Assembly (NCBI GenBank): GCA_963825625.1
Contig: CAWGUF010000023.1
Span: forward strand, 365,180 to 429,179
Source of the DNA: CAMDPA01 sp963825625
GTDB taxonomy: Bacteria > Pseudomonadota > Alphaproteobacteria > Rhizobiales > Hyphomicrobiaceae
Length of the DNA stretch: 64,000 bases
Reading direction: 5' to 3'
Below are positions 8,788 to 17,770 of the stretch, one piece after another. The notes below the pieces were generated by a model. That model ran no database searches. It saw only the letters and a program-made list of their open reading frames with translations, and was not told the DNA's origin. The number at the start of each line of letters is the position of its first letter. Within the stretch, counting starts at the first letter, position 1. Both the position numbers and the translations under genes were made by a program.

Positions 8788-9816
8788 TTAGTACTGATCC
8801 TCGAAGCGCTTGGCCAGCTCTTCGATGTTGTCAGGCGGCCAGTTGGGGACGTCCATGCCGAGGTGCAGGCCCATGGTGGCCAGCACCTCCTTGATCTCGT
8901 TCAGAGACTTGCGACCGAAGTTCGGCGTGCGCAGCATTTCCGCTTCCGTCTTCTGGATCAGGTCGCCGATGTAGACGATATTGTCGTTCTTCAGGCAGTT
9001 GGCCGAGCGCACCGAAAGCTCCAGCTCGTCCACCTTCTTCAGCAGTGCGACGTTGAAGTCCGGGCGGCCAGCGATAGCCTGCTCCTCGACGGCCTTCTTC
9101 GGCTCGTCGAAGTTGATGAATACCGCCAGCTGGTCCTGCAGAATGCGGGCGGCCAATGCGACCGCATCCTCGGCGCGGAGGCTGCCATCCGTCTCGACCT
9201 GAAGCGTCAGCTTGTCGTAATCCAGGATCTGGCCTTCGCGCGTATTCTCGATGCGATAGCTGACCTTGCGCACGGGCGAATACAAGCTGTCGACGGGGAT
9301 CAAGCCGATCGGGGCATCCTCCGGGCGATTGCGGTCCGCCTGCACGTAGCCTTTGCCGATGTCGGCGGTGAATTCCATGCGGATCGACGCGCCTTCATCC
9401 AGGTGGCAGATCACGTGCTCGGGATTGAGGATCTCGACATCCGACGAGGCTTCGATATCACCGGCGGTGATAGGACCGCGGCCTTCCTTCTTCAGGACCA
9501 TGCGCTTGACACCATCGGAATGGATGCGCAGCGCGATCTCCTTGATGTTCAGCACGATGTCGGTGACGTCCTCACGCACGCCGGCGATCGACGTAAACTC
9601 GTGCTGGACACCGTCGATCTGCACAGTCTTGATCGCGGCGCCCTGGAGCGAGGACAACAGGACACGACGCAAGGCATTGCCGAGCGTCATGCCAAAGCCG
9701 CGCTCGAGAGGCTCGGCCACGAGGATCGCGATCCGATCCTTGTCACGACCCGCCTCGACCTGCAGCTTCTGCGGCTTGATCAGGTCTTGCCAGTTCTTCT
9801 GCAGTACGTTGGCCAT
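8788..9816 (-). CDS. rpoA: DNA-directed RNA polymerase subunit alpha
   Basis: 342 aa, standard alphaproteobacterial length. The N-terminal assembly domain contains EPLERGFGMTLGNALRRVLLSSLQGAAI; the C-terminal DNA- and activator-binding domain contains RTPNFGRKSLNEIKEVLATMGLHLGM. The alpha dimer nucleates RNA polymerase assembly with the beta and beta' subunits encoded at 33-37 kb and 28-33 kb. It lies third in the alpha operon rpsM-rpsK-rpoA-rplQ. Confidence 0.98.
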   Translation of the reverse strand: MANVLQKNWQDLIKPQKLQVEAGRDKDRIAILVAEPLERGFGMTLGNALRRVLLSSLQGAAIKTVQIDGVQHEFTSIAGVREDVTDIVLNIKEIALRIHSDGVKRMVLKKEGRGPITAGDIEASSDVEILNPEHVICHLDEGASIRMEFTADIGKGYVQADRNRPEDAPIGLIPVDSLYSPVRKVSYRIENTREGQILDYDKLTLQVETDGSLRAEDAVALAARILQDQLAVFINFDEPKKAVEEQAIAGRPDFNVALLKKVDELELSVRSANCLKNDNIVYIGDLIQKTEAEMLRTPNFGRKSLNEIKEVLATMGLHLGMDVPNWPPDNIEELAKRFEDQY

Positions 9817-9948
9817 CGGAGTACCTCTTCAATCATGAGGCCGTGGGCTCTGGGGGCGGAGCCCGTCAGCGTGCGACGTCGACCGTCGGTGAAAATGGGC
9901 ATGGCGACCCTCCCCACCTTCGCGGTGACATCAAGGTGCAGGCTCGGA

Positions 9949-10344
9949 TCAGACGCGGCGGCGCTTACGTGGACGACAACCGTTGTGGGGGATCGGTGTC
10001 ACATCGCGGATCGACGTGATCTGAAAACCGACCGACTGCAGTGCCCGCAATGCCGATTCCCGGCCTGAGCCCGGCCCGCAGACCTCAACCTCGAGGATCT
10101 TCATGCCGTGCTCCTGCGCCTTCTTGCCGGCATCCTCGGCGGCCATCTGAGCTGCGAACGGCGTGGACTTGCGGGAGCCCTTGAAGCCCATGGTGCCCGA
10201 GGACGACCACGCGATGGCGTTGCCCTGAGCGTCGGTAATCGTGATCATGGTATTGTTAAAAGACGCATTGACGTGTGCCACACCGGACGTGATGTTCTTC
10301 TTCTCGCGCCGGCGCACTTTTCCGCGTTGCTGCTCTTTGGCCAT
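9949..10344 (-). CDS. rpsK: 30S ribosomal protein S11
   Basis: 131 aa starting MAKEQQRGKVRRREKKNI at ATG 10344; upstream in-frame codons are not conserved. Core motifs are HVNASFNNTMITITDAQGN and the C-terminal DVTPIPHNGCRPRKRRRV. S11 forms part of the 30S platform near the mRNA exit. It lies 171 bp downstream of rpsM. Confidence 0.97.
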   Translation of the reverse strand: MAKEQQRGKVRRREKKNITSGVAHVNASFNNTMITITDAQGNAIAWSSSGTMGFKGSRKSTPFAAQMAAEDAGKKAQEHGMKILEVEVCGPGSGRESALRALQSVGFQITSIRDVTPIPHNGCRPRKRRRV

Positions 10345-10516
10345 TGGGCTGGAACTCCGCAAATCCGCTGTTTAGCGGGACTGTTCGATTGATCTGAATC
10401 CGATCGAGCCGGATCCGATTGAGCTGAAATCCTGCTCCATGACGCGCGCCGCCAGTCATCCGCCAGTTCAGCGGCCGCACCGCCTTGCCTGCCGGTCGGT
10501 GTCGCGCACCAGAGCG

Positions 10517-10894
10517 TTACTTCGTGACTTTCTTCTTGCCGGCGATCGCGACGGCTTTGCCCTTGCGGGTACGAGCGTTGGTCCGGGTCCGCTGGCCGCG
10601 GACAGGTAGCTTGCGACGGTGTCTCAGACCGCGGTAGCTGCCCAGATCCATCAATCGCTTGATGTTCATTGCCACCTCGCGGCGAAGGTCGCCCTCCACC
10701 ACGTAATCCCGATCGATGGCCTCGCGGATCTGCAACACCTCGGCGTCGGTCAGCTGGTTGACCCGTCGCGCGGAAGGGATACTGACCTTGTCGCAGATCT
10801 CCTTCGCGAACTTCGGGCCAATCCCGTGGATGTACTGAAGAGCAATCACGACGCGCTTCTGGGTCGGGATGTTCACACCGGCAATTCGGGCCAC
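10517..10894 (-). CDS. rpsM: 30S ribosomal protein S13
   Basis: 125 aa starting with GTG (MARIAGVNIPTQKRVVIALQYIHGIG) and ending in the basic RGQRTRTNARTRKGKA tail. S13 sits on the 30S head and contacts P-site tRNA and L5. It opens the alpha operon and is preceded by a 321-bp spacer containing a candidate promoter. Confidence 0.97.
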   Translation of the reverse strand: MARIAGVNIPTQKRVVIALQYIHGIGPKFAKEICDKVSIPSARRVNQLTDAEVLQIREAIDRDYVVEGDLRREVAMNIKRLMDLGSYRGLRHRRKLPVRGQRTRTNARTRKGKAVAIAGKKKVTK

Positions 10895-11215
10895 CTGGCT
10901 TCTCCTGCTAGCCCCGAACCGCCACGCTGCGGCCCCGGGGGGCTATCCTCAGTTTCTCAATCGTGCGCTTCTTGCTTATAGGTGCCTCCGCCGCACAGCG
11001 GAAAGCCCAAGCTTGTTGACACATCTCAACGCCGATAGCCGCACGGGACCCTCGAGCTAGAGCTTACGGGTCCGGCGTTCGCTAGAGTGCGTCATGAAAA
11101 CGCAGCTTTCTAGCCGGTCTTGAGCGTGTCGTCAACGTGTCATTAGGTGATTCCGGAGCTGGCCATAGCGGCGGGTTGTCGCCACAGCCCGGCATCTCAC
11201 TCCGCACCTGACCTG
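10895..11215. other. Spacer between adk and rpsM
   Basis: 321 bp without a gene. It carries one plausible sigma-70-like promoter on the minus strand (separate entry) that would start a distinct alpha-operon transcript. In many bacteria rpmJ (L36) lies here; no 37-41 codon L36 frame is visible. Confidence 0.5.
11107..11135 (-). promoter_or_regulatory. Candidate promoter for the rpsM-rpsK-rpoA-rplQ operon
   Basis: On the minus strand TTGACG (-35, 5/6 match) and TAGAAA (-10, 4/6 match) are separated by exactly 17 bp. The site lies about 215 bp upstream of rpsM and about 80 bp beyond the adk stop. Confidence 0.4.
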
Positions 11216-11872
11216 CTATTTGCGGATACTGGACAATACCCCCTCGACCTCCTTCTGCACGGCTTGAATCTTTCCCATTCCGTTCACCGACCGCAGCTTG
11301 CCTTTGGCAAAGTAGTACCCGATCAACGGTGCCGTCTCCCGGTAATATGCCATCAAGCGGTTGCTGACGGTCACGGCGTTGTCATCAGCTCGCCGCGTGA
11401 ATTCGGTCGAGCCGCATTCATCACAAACTCCAGCCGTCTTTGTCGGCTTGTGCCGATCGTGATAGCCGGCACCGCATTTGGCGCACGAAAATCGTCCGGA
11501 GATGCGATCCACGAGGATGCCGTCATCGACCTTGAGCTCGATGACGGCGTCAAGCACCCGCTTCTGTGCATCGAGCATGGCTTCCAGCTCCACGGCCTGG
11601 GGGAGGGTTCGTGGAAAGCCGTCGAGGATGAAGCCCCCGGCGCAGTCGGGCTGGGCGATCCGGTCCTTGATGATGCTGACGACGATATCGTCGGGGACCA
11701 GGCCGCCGTTCTCCATAATTGCCTTGGCCTTGAGACCGACGGGCGTACCGGCCTTGATCGCGGCGCGCAGCATCTCGCCAGTGGAAAGCTGGACAAGGCC
11801 GTGGCGCTTGGCAAGCTCAGCGGCCTGGGTGCCCTTGCCTGCTCCCGGTGCCCCCAGCAGGATCAGGTTCAT
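11216..11872 (-). CDS. adk: Adenylate kinase, zinc-LID type
   Basis: 218 aa; catalyses ATP + AMP to 2 ADP. The P-loop is GAPGAGKGT (residues 7-15), the AMP-binding region contains DGFPRT, and the LID carries two Cys pairs (CAKC and CDEC), so it is the long, zinc-binding type instead of the Cys-free enterobacterial form. Its start overlaps the secY stop by 4 bp (ATGA), so it is translationally coupled as the last gene of the spc operon. Confidence 0.97.
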   Translation of the reverse strand: MNLILLGAPGAGKGTQAAELAKRHGLVQLSTGEMLRAAIKAGTPVGLKAKAIMENGGLVPDDIVVSIIKDRIAQPDCAGGFILDGFPRTLPQAVELEAMLDAQKRVLDAVIELKVDDGILVDRISGRFSCAKCGAGYHDRHKPTKTAGVCDECGSTEFTRRADDNAVTVSNRLMAYYRETAPLIGYYFAKGKLRSVNGMGKIQAVQKEVEGVLSSIRK

Positions 11873-13221
11873 TTGCGCCCTCTCCCCGATCCTCTGAGCT
11901 TGGCCTTCTTGATCAAACCCTCATACTGATGGGCCAGCAAATGGCTTTGCACCTGGGCCACGGTGTCCATCGTCACGCTGACCACGATCAGCAGCGACGT
12001 ACCGCCGAAGTAGAATGGAATTGCCCAGTACGTGGTCATGATCTCGGGCAAGACGCACACCGCCGCCAGATAGATCGCTCCTACCACCGTAATTCGCGTC
12101 AGGACGAAATCGATATATTTTGCCGTCTCGGCCCCGGGACGCCGACCAAGAATGAACCCGCCATACTTGCGCAGGTTGTCTGCCGTCTCCTGCGGATTGA
12201 ACACAACCGCGGTGTAGAAGAAGGCAAAGAAAACGATCAGCGTGACATAGATCAGAATATACAGCGGTTGGCCGTGGCCGAGCATCGCGACCGTGTTGTT
12301 CAACCATTCCGGCCCCTGCCCGGCGGAGAACTGGGCCGCGGTTACAGGCAGCAGCAACAGGGAGGAGGCGAAGATCGGCGGGATGACGCCGGCCGAATTG
12401 AGCTTCAGCGGCAGATGCGAGCTGTCGCCCTGCATCATGCGGTTGCCCACTTGTCGCTTTGGATACTGAATCGGCAACCGTCGCTGCGCGCGCTCGATGA
12501 AGACGATGGCGGCGACAACGGCCAGCATCATGACGCAAAGCGCGATGATCACGAGCGGGGAGAGGGTCTGCTGGCGCCCCATCTCGAAAAGCTGCAGCAG
12601 CGCCTGCGGCATGCCCGCTACAATGCCGGCAAAGATGATGAGTGAAGCACCATTGCCGACGCCGCGCTGCGTGACCTGCTCACCGAGCCACATCAGGAAC
12701 ATCGTGCCACCGACAAGAGTAATGACGGTGGAAATCTGGAAGAACGGGCCGGGATTGATGACAACCGGGCCAGCCGCCGAGCGAGAGGCCTCCAGTGTCA
12801 CCGCGATTCCGTAGGCCTGGAAGGTGGCGATAACCAGCGTGAGGTAGCGCGTGTACTGGTTGATCTGCTTGCGCCCCTGCTCGCCTTCCTTCTTGAGGGC
12901 TTCAAGGCGCTTGTCCACCGAGGTCATCAACTGCATGATGATCGAGGCGGAGATATACGGCATGATGTTCAGTGCGAAGATCGCCATCCGCTCGATGGCG
13001 CCGCCAGCGAACAGGTTGAACATGCCCAGGATACCAGTCGAGTTCTGCTGGAAGGTGGCCGCGAACGCGACCGGGTCTATGCCTGGAATCGGTATGAATG
13101 TGCCCAGCCGATAGACGAGAAGTGCGCCCAGAGTAAACCAGATGCGGCGCTTCAGCTCCTCTGCCTTGCCCAGGGAGCTGAGATTGAGATTAGCCGCGAG
13201 TTGCTCAGCTGCCGATGCCAT
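11869..13221 (-). CDS. secY: Preprotein translocase subunit SecY
   Basis: 450 aa with ten predicted membrane helices; the pore subunit of the Sec channel, partnered with SecE (at 41 kb). It has the conserved RLGTFIPIPGIDP start of TM1, NIMPYISASIIMQL in TM2 and QVGNRMMQGDSSHLPLKLNSAGVIPPIFASSLLLLP around TM7. It lies between rplO and adk. Confidence 0.98.
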   Translation of the reverse strand: MASAAEQLAANLNLSSLGKAEELKRRIWFTLGALLVYRLGTFIPIPGIDPVAFAATFQQNSTGILGMFNLFAGGAIERMAIFALNIMPYISASIIMQLMTSVDKRLEALKKEGEQGRKQINQYTRYLTLVIATFQAYGIAVTLEASRSAAGPVVINPGPFFQISTVITLVGGTMFLMWLGEQVTQRGVGNGASLIIFAGIVAGMPQALLQLFEMGRQQTLSPLVIIALCVMMLAVVAAIVFIERAQRRLPIQYPKRQVGNRMMQGDSSHLPLKLNSAGVIPPIFASSLLLLPVTAAQFSAGQGPEWLNNTVAMLGHGQPLYILIYVTLIVFFAFFYTAVVFNPQETADNLRKYGGFILGRRPGAETAKYIDFVLTRITVVGAIYLAAVCVLPEIMTTYWAIPFYFGGTSLLIVVSVTMDTVAQVQSHLLAHQYEGLIKKAKLRGSGRGRK

Positions 13222-13528
13222 CTGCAGGTCTCCTCGCTGTTTTCAGCGGGCTGTCTATGCGGCGTCGAGACAATCCCGATACCGCGAATTGGCGTCTCGC
13301 TCTGACACGGCGACGAAAGCCTGTACCCACCCAATATTCAACCGTGTCGAGCATCGGAACAGACTGCCGGCAGATGCGCTGCATGTACGCTGGTACACTG
13401 CTACTATGGGTCCAACCAACGTCTGTGCCCCAGCGCGCGAATTGCCGGCGCGTCGAAATCAGTAAGGGGGACGGGAGCCGACGCGACAGCTCGAAGACAT
13501 GTGCCGCTGCGGCCAGGCTCCGGATCGC
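13222..13528. other. Spacer between rplO and secY
   Basis: 307 bp without a supported gene. It is longer than usual for the spc operon. I see no strong terminator; short frames in both directions have no family resemblance. Confidence 0.45.
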
Positions 13529-14077
13529 TCAATCCTCCTGACCGCCCTTCTTCGTTACCACCTTGGCTTTCTTCGCAGCCGTCTTCCTGCGCTTTTCCTC
13601 GTCGGCTGCGAGCACCTTCTTCTCGATCAGCGTGATCGCGCCTCCGGCCTTCTCCACCGCAGCCTTGGCAGTCGCCGTGGCGTGGTTGACCGTAAGCTTG
13701 AGGGCTGCCTTAAGCTCACCGTCCCCCAACAAGCGCAGACCGTCCTTCGGGCGGCGCAAGATGCCGGCAGCGACAAGGGCGGCGACGTCGATCGTCTGGC
13801 TGGCATCGATGCGCCCGCCGTCGACCGCAGCCTGCAACGTACCGATATTCACCTCGTTGAACGAGGCGCGCCGCCACTTCGTGAAGCCACGCTTGGGCAG
13901 TCGCCGGTACAACGGCATCTGGCCGCCTTCGAAGCCGCCAATCGCGACGCCGGTGCGGGCCGTCTGGCCCTTGCCGCCGCGACCACCCGTCTTGCCGACG
14001 CCGGAGCCGATGCCGCGTCCGATGCGCACACGAAACTTGCGCGCTCCGGCATTGTCCTTGATCTCGTTGAGGCGCAT
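13529..14077 (-). CDS. rplO: 50S ribosomal protein L15
   Basis: 182 aa. The N-terminus MRLNEIKDNAGARKFRVRIG and the Gly-rich GSGVGKTGGRGGKGQTARTG are diagnostic. A Lys-rich C-terminal extension (KVLAADEEKRRKTAAKKAK...) adds about 30 residues to the common 145-160 aa length. It lies upstream of secY in the spc operon with a 307-bp spacer. Confidence 0.96.
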   Translation of the reverse strand: MRLNEIKDNAGARKFRVRIGRGIGSGVGKTGGRGGKGQTARTGVAIGGFEGGQMPLYRRLPKRGFTKWRRASFNEVNIGTLQAAVDGGRIDASQTIDVAALVAAGILRRPKDGLRLLGDGELKAALKLTVNHATATAKAAVEKAGGAITLIEKKVLAADEEKRRKTAAKKAKVVTKKGGQED

Positions 14078-14178
14078 AGCTCTCTCTCGTGAGTGATATA
14101 TGTATTGAGTTGCGGTCAGTGGCCGGTATCCGGCAAGCGTCGGCGATGCTCAAGGCATCGACCGGCGCGCACCAGCAC

Positions 14179-14385
14179 TCACCCCTTCTCCTCCACGATC
14201 CGCACCATGTGCTGGACGCGGCCGATCATGCCGCGCACAGCGGGAGTGTCCTCCAACGTACGGCGACGGCCAACCTTGTTCAGGCCCAGACCGATCAACG
14301 TGTCGGCCTGCCGCTTCTGGCGCCGGATCGGGCTGCCGGTCTGCTCGATGGTTATCGTCTTGCCGCCGGAATTGGACCCAGCCAT
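14179..14385 (-). CDS. rpmD: 50S ribosomal protein L30
   Basis: 68 aa. The ITIEQTGSPIRRQKRQADTLIGLGLNKVGRRRTLEDTPAVRGMI core matches bacterial L30. It lies between rpsE and rplO, the standard spc position. Confidence 0.95.
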   Translation of the reverse strand: MAGSNSGGKTITIEQTGSPIRRQKRQADTLIGLGLNKVGRRRTLEDTPAVRGMIGRVQHMVRIVEEKG

Positions 14386-14418
14386 GACACTTCACCTTTC
14401 CAGTTCGATCGTGAGACC

Positions 14419-15009
14419 TCAGCCCTCAGCGGCCGGGGCTATTTCTGCCTCCGAAGCACCATCGCGGCGGCGCGCCGCGATCTCACCGTACTTCTTGCTC
14501 CGTCGGGCTGCGACTCCGCGCGGATTTTCCTGCGCCTTAAGCGCATCGAAGGTGGCGCGAACCACATTATAGGGGTTTGTCGAGCCCAGCGACTTGGCCA
14601 CGACATCCTGAATGCCCAGCATCTCGAACACGGCGCGCATGGCACCACCAGCAATGATGCCGGTGCCGGGGGGCGCTGAGCGGATGATGACTTTGCCCGA
14701 GCCATGCCGGCCGAAGCTGTCGTGATGGATGGTGCGGTTCTCGCGCAGAGGAACGCGCACGAGGCTGCGACGAGCAGCCTCGTTCGCCTTGCGAATAGCC
14801 TCCGGCACCTCGCGCGCCTTGCCGTGGCCAAAGGCCACGCGACCTTTCAGATCGCCGACGACAACGAGCGCGGCGAAGCCGAACCGCTTGCCGCCCTTCA
14901 CGACCTTGGCGACACGGTTGATGTGCACCAGTTTGTCGGAGAACTCGCTATCGCGCTCTTCGCGATCGCGACCGCGACCTCCGCGCTCTCTTTCCGGGGA
15001 ACGAGCCAC
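14419..15009 (-). CDS. rpsE: 30S ribosomal protein S5
   Basis: 196 aa with a GTG start at 15009. The N-terminal domain contains INRVAKVVKGGKRFGFAALVVVGD and the C-terminal domain PPGTGIIAGGAMRAVFEMLGIQDVVAKSLGS, both typical of S5, which shapes mRNA entry and decoding accuracy. The first 20 residues are an Arg/Glu/Gly-rich extension common in alphaproteobacteria. Confidence 0.97.
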   Translation of the reverse strand: MARSPERERGGRGRDREERDSEFSDKLVHINRVAKVVKGGKRFGFAALVVVGDLKGRVAFGHGKAREVPEAIRKANEAARRSLVRVPLRENRTIHHDSFGRHGSGKVIIRSAPPGTGIIAGGAMRAVFEMLGIQDVVAKSLGSTNPYNVVRATFDALKAQENPRGVAARRSKKYGEIAARRRDGASEAEIAPAAEG

Positions 15010-15024
15010 CTGTGAATCCTCTCG

Positions 15025-15384
15025 TTAGAAGCTTAGTCCGCCCTCGCGGGCCGCATCGGCCAGCGCCTTGACGCGGCCGTGAAAAAGATAAGAGCCGCGG
15101 TCGAACACGACCTCCTTGACGCCAGCCTTGAGCGCACGATCGGCAAGCAGCTTGCCAACCGCCACGGCGGCGTCCTTGTTGCCACCGCTCTTGATCGCGC
15201 CGCGCAGCTCCTTATCGAGCGTAGACGCGGCGGCCAAGGTGCGCCCGGCCGTGTCGTCGATCACCTGGGCATAGATATTCTGCAGCGAACGATGAACGGA
15301 CAGCCGGGGTCGGCCGCCTGCCACCTTCCTCAGCGACATGCGAACGCGCTGCTTGCGGCGCTCAGTTTGTGACAGCTTGGCCAT
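15025..15384 (-). CDS. rplR: 50S ribosomal protein L18
   Basis: 119 aa. It has the 5S-rRNA-binding pattern RPRLSVHRSLQNIYAQVIDD and the C-terminal VVFDRGSYLFHGRVKALADAAREGGL. It lies 12 bp downstream of rplF and 15 bp upstream of rpsE. Confidence 0.97.
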   Translation of the reverse strand: MAKLSQTERRKQRVRMSLRKVAGGRPRLSVHRSLQNIYAQVIDDTAGRTLAAASTLDKELRGAIKSGGNKDAAVAVGKLLADRALKAGVKEVVFDRGSYLFHGRVKALADAAREGGLSF

Positions 15385-15396
15385 GGCTTGCCGATC

Positions 15397-15942
15397 CTAT
15401 TTCTTCTTGCCTTCCTTGCGGAAGATATACTCGCCCTGATAGCGCACGCCCTTGCCCTGGTAGGGCTCCGGCTTGCGATAGGCCCTGAGCTCGGCGGCAA
15501 GTTGGCCGACCAGCTGCTTGTCGATACCTGTGATCGTGATCTGGTCCTGCTTGGCGCCGCCGACCTTGACCTCGACACCGAGCGGGATGGGATGCACCAC
15601 GTCGTGGCTGAAGCCCACCTGCATCTGCACCTTATCCTTGCCCTGCATCGCGGCACGAAAGCCGACGCCGTGAATCTCCAGCGTCTGAGTGTAGCCCTCG
15701 GTCACCCCAGTAACGAGGTTCTGCACCATGGTGCGCGACATGCCCCACATGGCCCGAGCACGCTGGCTGTCGTCAATTGGCGCGATTGAAATCGAGCCCG
15801 ACTCCAGCCGCTCGACTTTCAATTCAGCCGGCACAGTGAAAGCCAGCTCGCCCTTGGGGCCTTTCACCTTGACCTCATTGCCGGAGATGGTCGCGGTCAC
15901 GCTGGTGGGCACTTCGACCGGCTTCTTTCCGATGCGAGACAT
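15397..15942 (-). CDS. rplF: 50S ribosomal protein L6
   Basis: 181 aa starting MSRIGKKPVEVPTSV at 15942. The C-terminal YRKPEPYQGKGVRYQGE motif is the L6 signature. L6 sits at the factor-binding site near L10/L7/L12. It is followed by rplR after 12 bp. Confidence 0.97.
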   Translation of the reverse strand: MSRIGKKPVEVPTSVTATISGNEVKVKGPKGELAFTVPAELKVERLESGSISIAPIDDSQRARAMWGMSRTMVQNLVTGVTEGYTQTLEIHGVGFRAAMQGKDKVQMQVGFSHDVVHPIPLGVEVKVGGAKQDQITITGIDKQLVGQLAAELRAYRKPEPYQGKGVRYQGEYIFRKEGKKK

Positions 15943-15987
15943 TTGGACTTTCCTCAATTCTCACGGTTTGATGCACAGCATCCGGCA

Positions 15988-16386
15988 TCAGAACACGTTG
16001 CAAAGCACCTCGCCGCCGACGTTCTCCTCGCGGGCGCGCCAGTCCGGCATCACACCTTTCGGTGTCGACAGAATCGCAACGCCGAGGCCATTGGCGACGG
16101 CGCGCAGGTCGCGCACTGGACGATACACACGACGGCCCGGCTTCGACACGCGGCTGATCTCGCGGATGGCGGGCTGGCCGTTCGAGTATTTCAACTCGAT
16201 CTCGAACTCGGACGTGCCGTTGTTCTTGTCGATGCGCGTGTAGCCACGGATATAACCCTCGTCCTGCAACACGTCCAGGACGTTGCCGCGCAGATAGGAC
16301 GCTGGTGTCACCACTTTCGGGCGCCGGCGCATCTGGGCATTACGGATACGCGTCAGCATATCGCCAAGCGGGTCGTTCATCGCCAT
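15988..16386 (-). CDS. rpsH: 30S ribosomal protein S8
   Basis: 132 aa. The start at 16386 is supported by a GGAGG site 9 nt upstream. It contains DPLGDMLTRIRNAQ and the C-terminal GLGVAILSTPKGVMPDWRAREENVGGEVLCNVF. S8 binds helix 21 of 16S rRNA and in enterobacteria also represses the spc operon. Confidence 0.97.
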   Translation of the reverse strand: MAMNDPLGDMLTRIRNAQMRRRPKVVTPASYLRGNVLDVLQDEGYIRGYTRIDKNNGTSEFEIELKYSNGQPAIREISRVSKPGRRVYRPVRDLRAVANGLGVAILSTPKGVMPDWRAREENVGGEVLCNVF

Positions 16387-16400
16387 GGTGGCCTGCCTCC

Positions 16401-16706
16401 TTACCAGCTCGACTTGACCATGCCCGGGATCAGACCCTGGCTGGCCAGCTCACGCAGCTGATTCCTGCAAAGCTTAAGCTTGCGATAAAACGCGCGGGGC
16501 CGCCCTGTCAGCTCGCACCGATTGCGGATGCGCGTCTTGGAGGAGTTGCGCGGCATCTGGGCCAGCTTGATCTGCGCGGCAAAACGCTCGTCCATCGCGA
16601 CCTCGCGGTTCTGCGTGATCGCCTTCAGCTTGGCGCGCTTATCCTTGTACTTTGCAACCATTCGCCTGCGGCGCTTGGTCTTTTCTATCGCACTGGTCTT
16701 CGCCAT
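16401..16706 (-). CDS. rpsN: 30S ribosomal protein S14
   Basis: 101 aa, the zinc-independent long form: no CxxC pairs, and RNRCELTGRPRAFYRKLKLCRNQLRELASQGLIPGMVKSSW at the C-terminus. Start at ATG 16706 behind a GGAGG site. It lies between rplE and rpsH. Confidence 0.97.
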   Translation of the reverse strand: MAKTSAIEKTKRRRRMVAKYKDKRAKLKAITQNREVAMDERFAAQIKLAQMPRNSSKTRIRNRCELTGRPRAFYRKLKLCRNQLRELASQGLIPGMVKSSW

Positions 16707-16771
16707 CAAGTCCTCCGGAAGGTCTTTCGATCCCGGCCGATGCCGTATCGAGGGTCCTTCATCAACTGATC

Positions 16772-17440
16772 CTATACCCGGAACGGGAAATTAAACTGGC
16801 GCAGCAACTCCCGCGCCTCGTCGTCGTTCGCTGCGCTGGTGCACACGATGACATCCATGCCCCAGATCTCGTCGACCTTGTCATAGTCGATCTCGGGAAA
16901 AACGATGTGCTCCTTGAGCCCCATCGCATAATTGCCGCGGCCATCGAAGCTCTTGGGACTGAGGCCACGGAAGTCCTTTACGCGCGGCAGCGCGATGGTG
17001 ACCAGGCGGTCCAGGAACTCGTACATCCGGTCGCCGCGCAGGGTGACCTTCGCGCCGAGCGCCATGCCTTCGCGAACCTTGTAGGTCGCAATGGATTTGC
17101 GCGCCCGCGTCACGACCGGACGCTGGCCGGAGATCATGGCCAGATCCGAGGCTGCGTTCTCGACTTTCTTGCGGTCGGCCACGGCCTCGCCGATGCCCAT
17201 GTTGAGGACGATCTTCTCCAACCGCGGCACCTGCATGGGATTCTTGTAGGCGAATTTGTCGGACATCGCCTTGCGCACTACGGCCTCGTAGTGCGTCTTC
17301 ATGCGCGGCTTGTAGTCCTTGGGGCGCGCGAACGACCGCGGCTCGCCAGTGGGCGCCGCCTTCGCGGACTTGCCCGGCCTGGCTTTGCCACCGCCCTTGC
17401 CTTGCTGGCCCTTTTTCGATTGCTGCTGGTTATCGGCCAT
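16772..17440 (-). CDS. rplE: 50S ribosomal protein L5 with N-terminal extension
   Basis: 222 aa against the usual 178-187. Core L5 starts near MKTHYEAVVRKAMSDKFAYKNPMQVPRLEKIVLNMG and ends FPFRV. The first 45 or so residues are a Gln/Lys/Gly-rich basic tail (MADNQQQSKKGQQGKGGGKARPG...). The long start is favoured because an AGGAAG Shine-Dalgarno lies 7 nt before it and the ATG follows the rplX stop by 3 nt. L5 binds 5S rRNA and contacts S13 in bridge B1b. Confidence 0.95.
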   Translation of the reverse strand: MADNQQQSKKGQQGKGGGKARPGKSAKAAPTGEPRSFARPKDYKPRMKTHYEAVVRKAMSDKFAYKNPMQVPRLEKIVLNMGIGEAVADRKKVENAASDLAMISGQRPVVTRARKSIATYKVREGMALGAKVTLRGDRMYEFLDRLVTIALPRVKDFRGLSPKSFDGRGNYAMGLKEHIVFPEIDYDKVDEIWGMDVIVCTSAANDDEARELLRQFNFPFRV

Positions 17441-17443
17441 GAC

Positions 17444-17770
17444 TTACTTCCTATCCGGGATCACTTCGCCCGAGCGCTTGGCAAACCTGACCTTCTTGCC
17501 ATCCTCGAGGAACTTGAACCCAACCCTGGTCGGCTTGCCGTCTTTCGGATCCTCCAACGCAAGGTTGGAAATCTGGATCGGTCCTTCCTTGGAGATAATG
17601 CCTCCCTGCTGCGAGGCCGTCTGCTTCTGGTGCCGCCGCACGATGTTGACACCGCGAACGAAGGCCCGGTTCTCGCGCGGCAACACGCGGATGACCTCGC
17701 CTTGCTTCCCCTTGTCACGACCGCTCAGCACGATCACGCGATCGCCCTTTTTGATCTTCAGCGAGGCCAT
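17444..17770 (-). CDS. rplX: 50S ribosomal protein L24
   Basis: 108 aa. KIKKGDRVIVLSGRDKGKQGEVIRVLP is the KOW motif, followed by VRGVNIVRRHQKQT. Its ATG shares one base with the rplN stop (TAATG), so translation is coupled. L24 initiates 50S assembly. Confidence 0.97.
   Translation of the reverse strand: MASLKIKKGDRVIVLSGRDKGKQGEVIRVLPRENRAFVRGVNIVRRHQKQTASQQGGIISKEGPIQISNLALEDPKDGKPTRVGFKFLEDGKKVRFAKRSGEVIPDRK

Noticed and set aside
8686..10068. 460-codon plus-strand frame over rpoA
   Set aside because: Antisense shadow; it runs through the palindromic repeats and across the rpoA-rpsK spacer without any conserved pattern.
13222..13528. Short plus-strand frames in the rplO-secY gap as genes
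   Set aside because: No ribosome binding site and no recognisable protein family; probably chance in GC-rich DNA.
15943..15957. Upstream starts for rplF, rplN, rpsK, nusG and similar genes
   Set aside because: The additional N-terminal residues are not conserved in these families, while the internal ATG gives the standard N-terminus.
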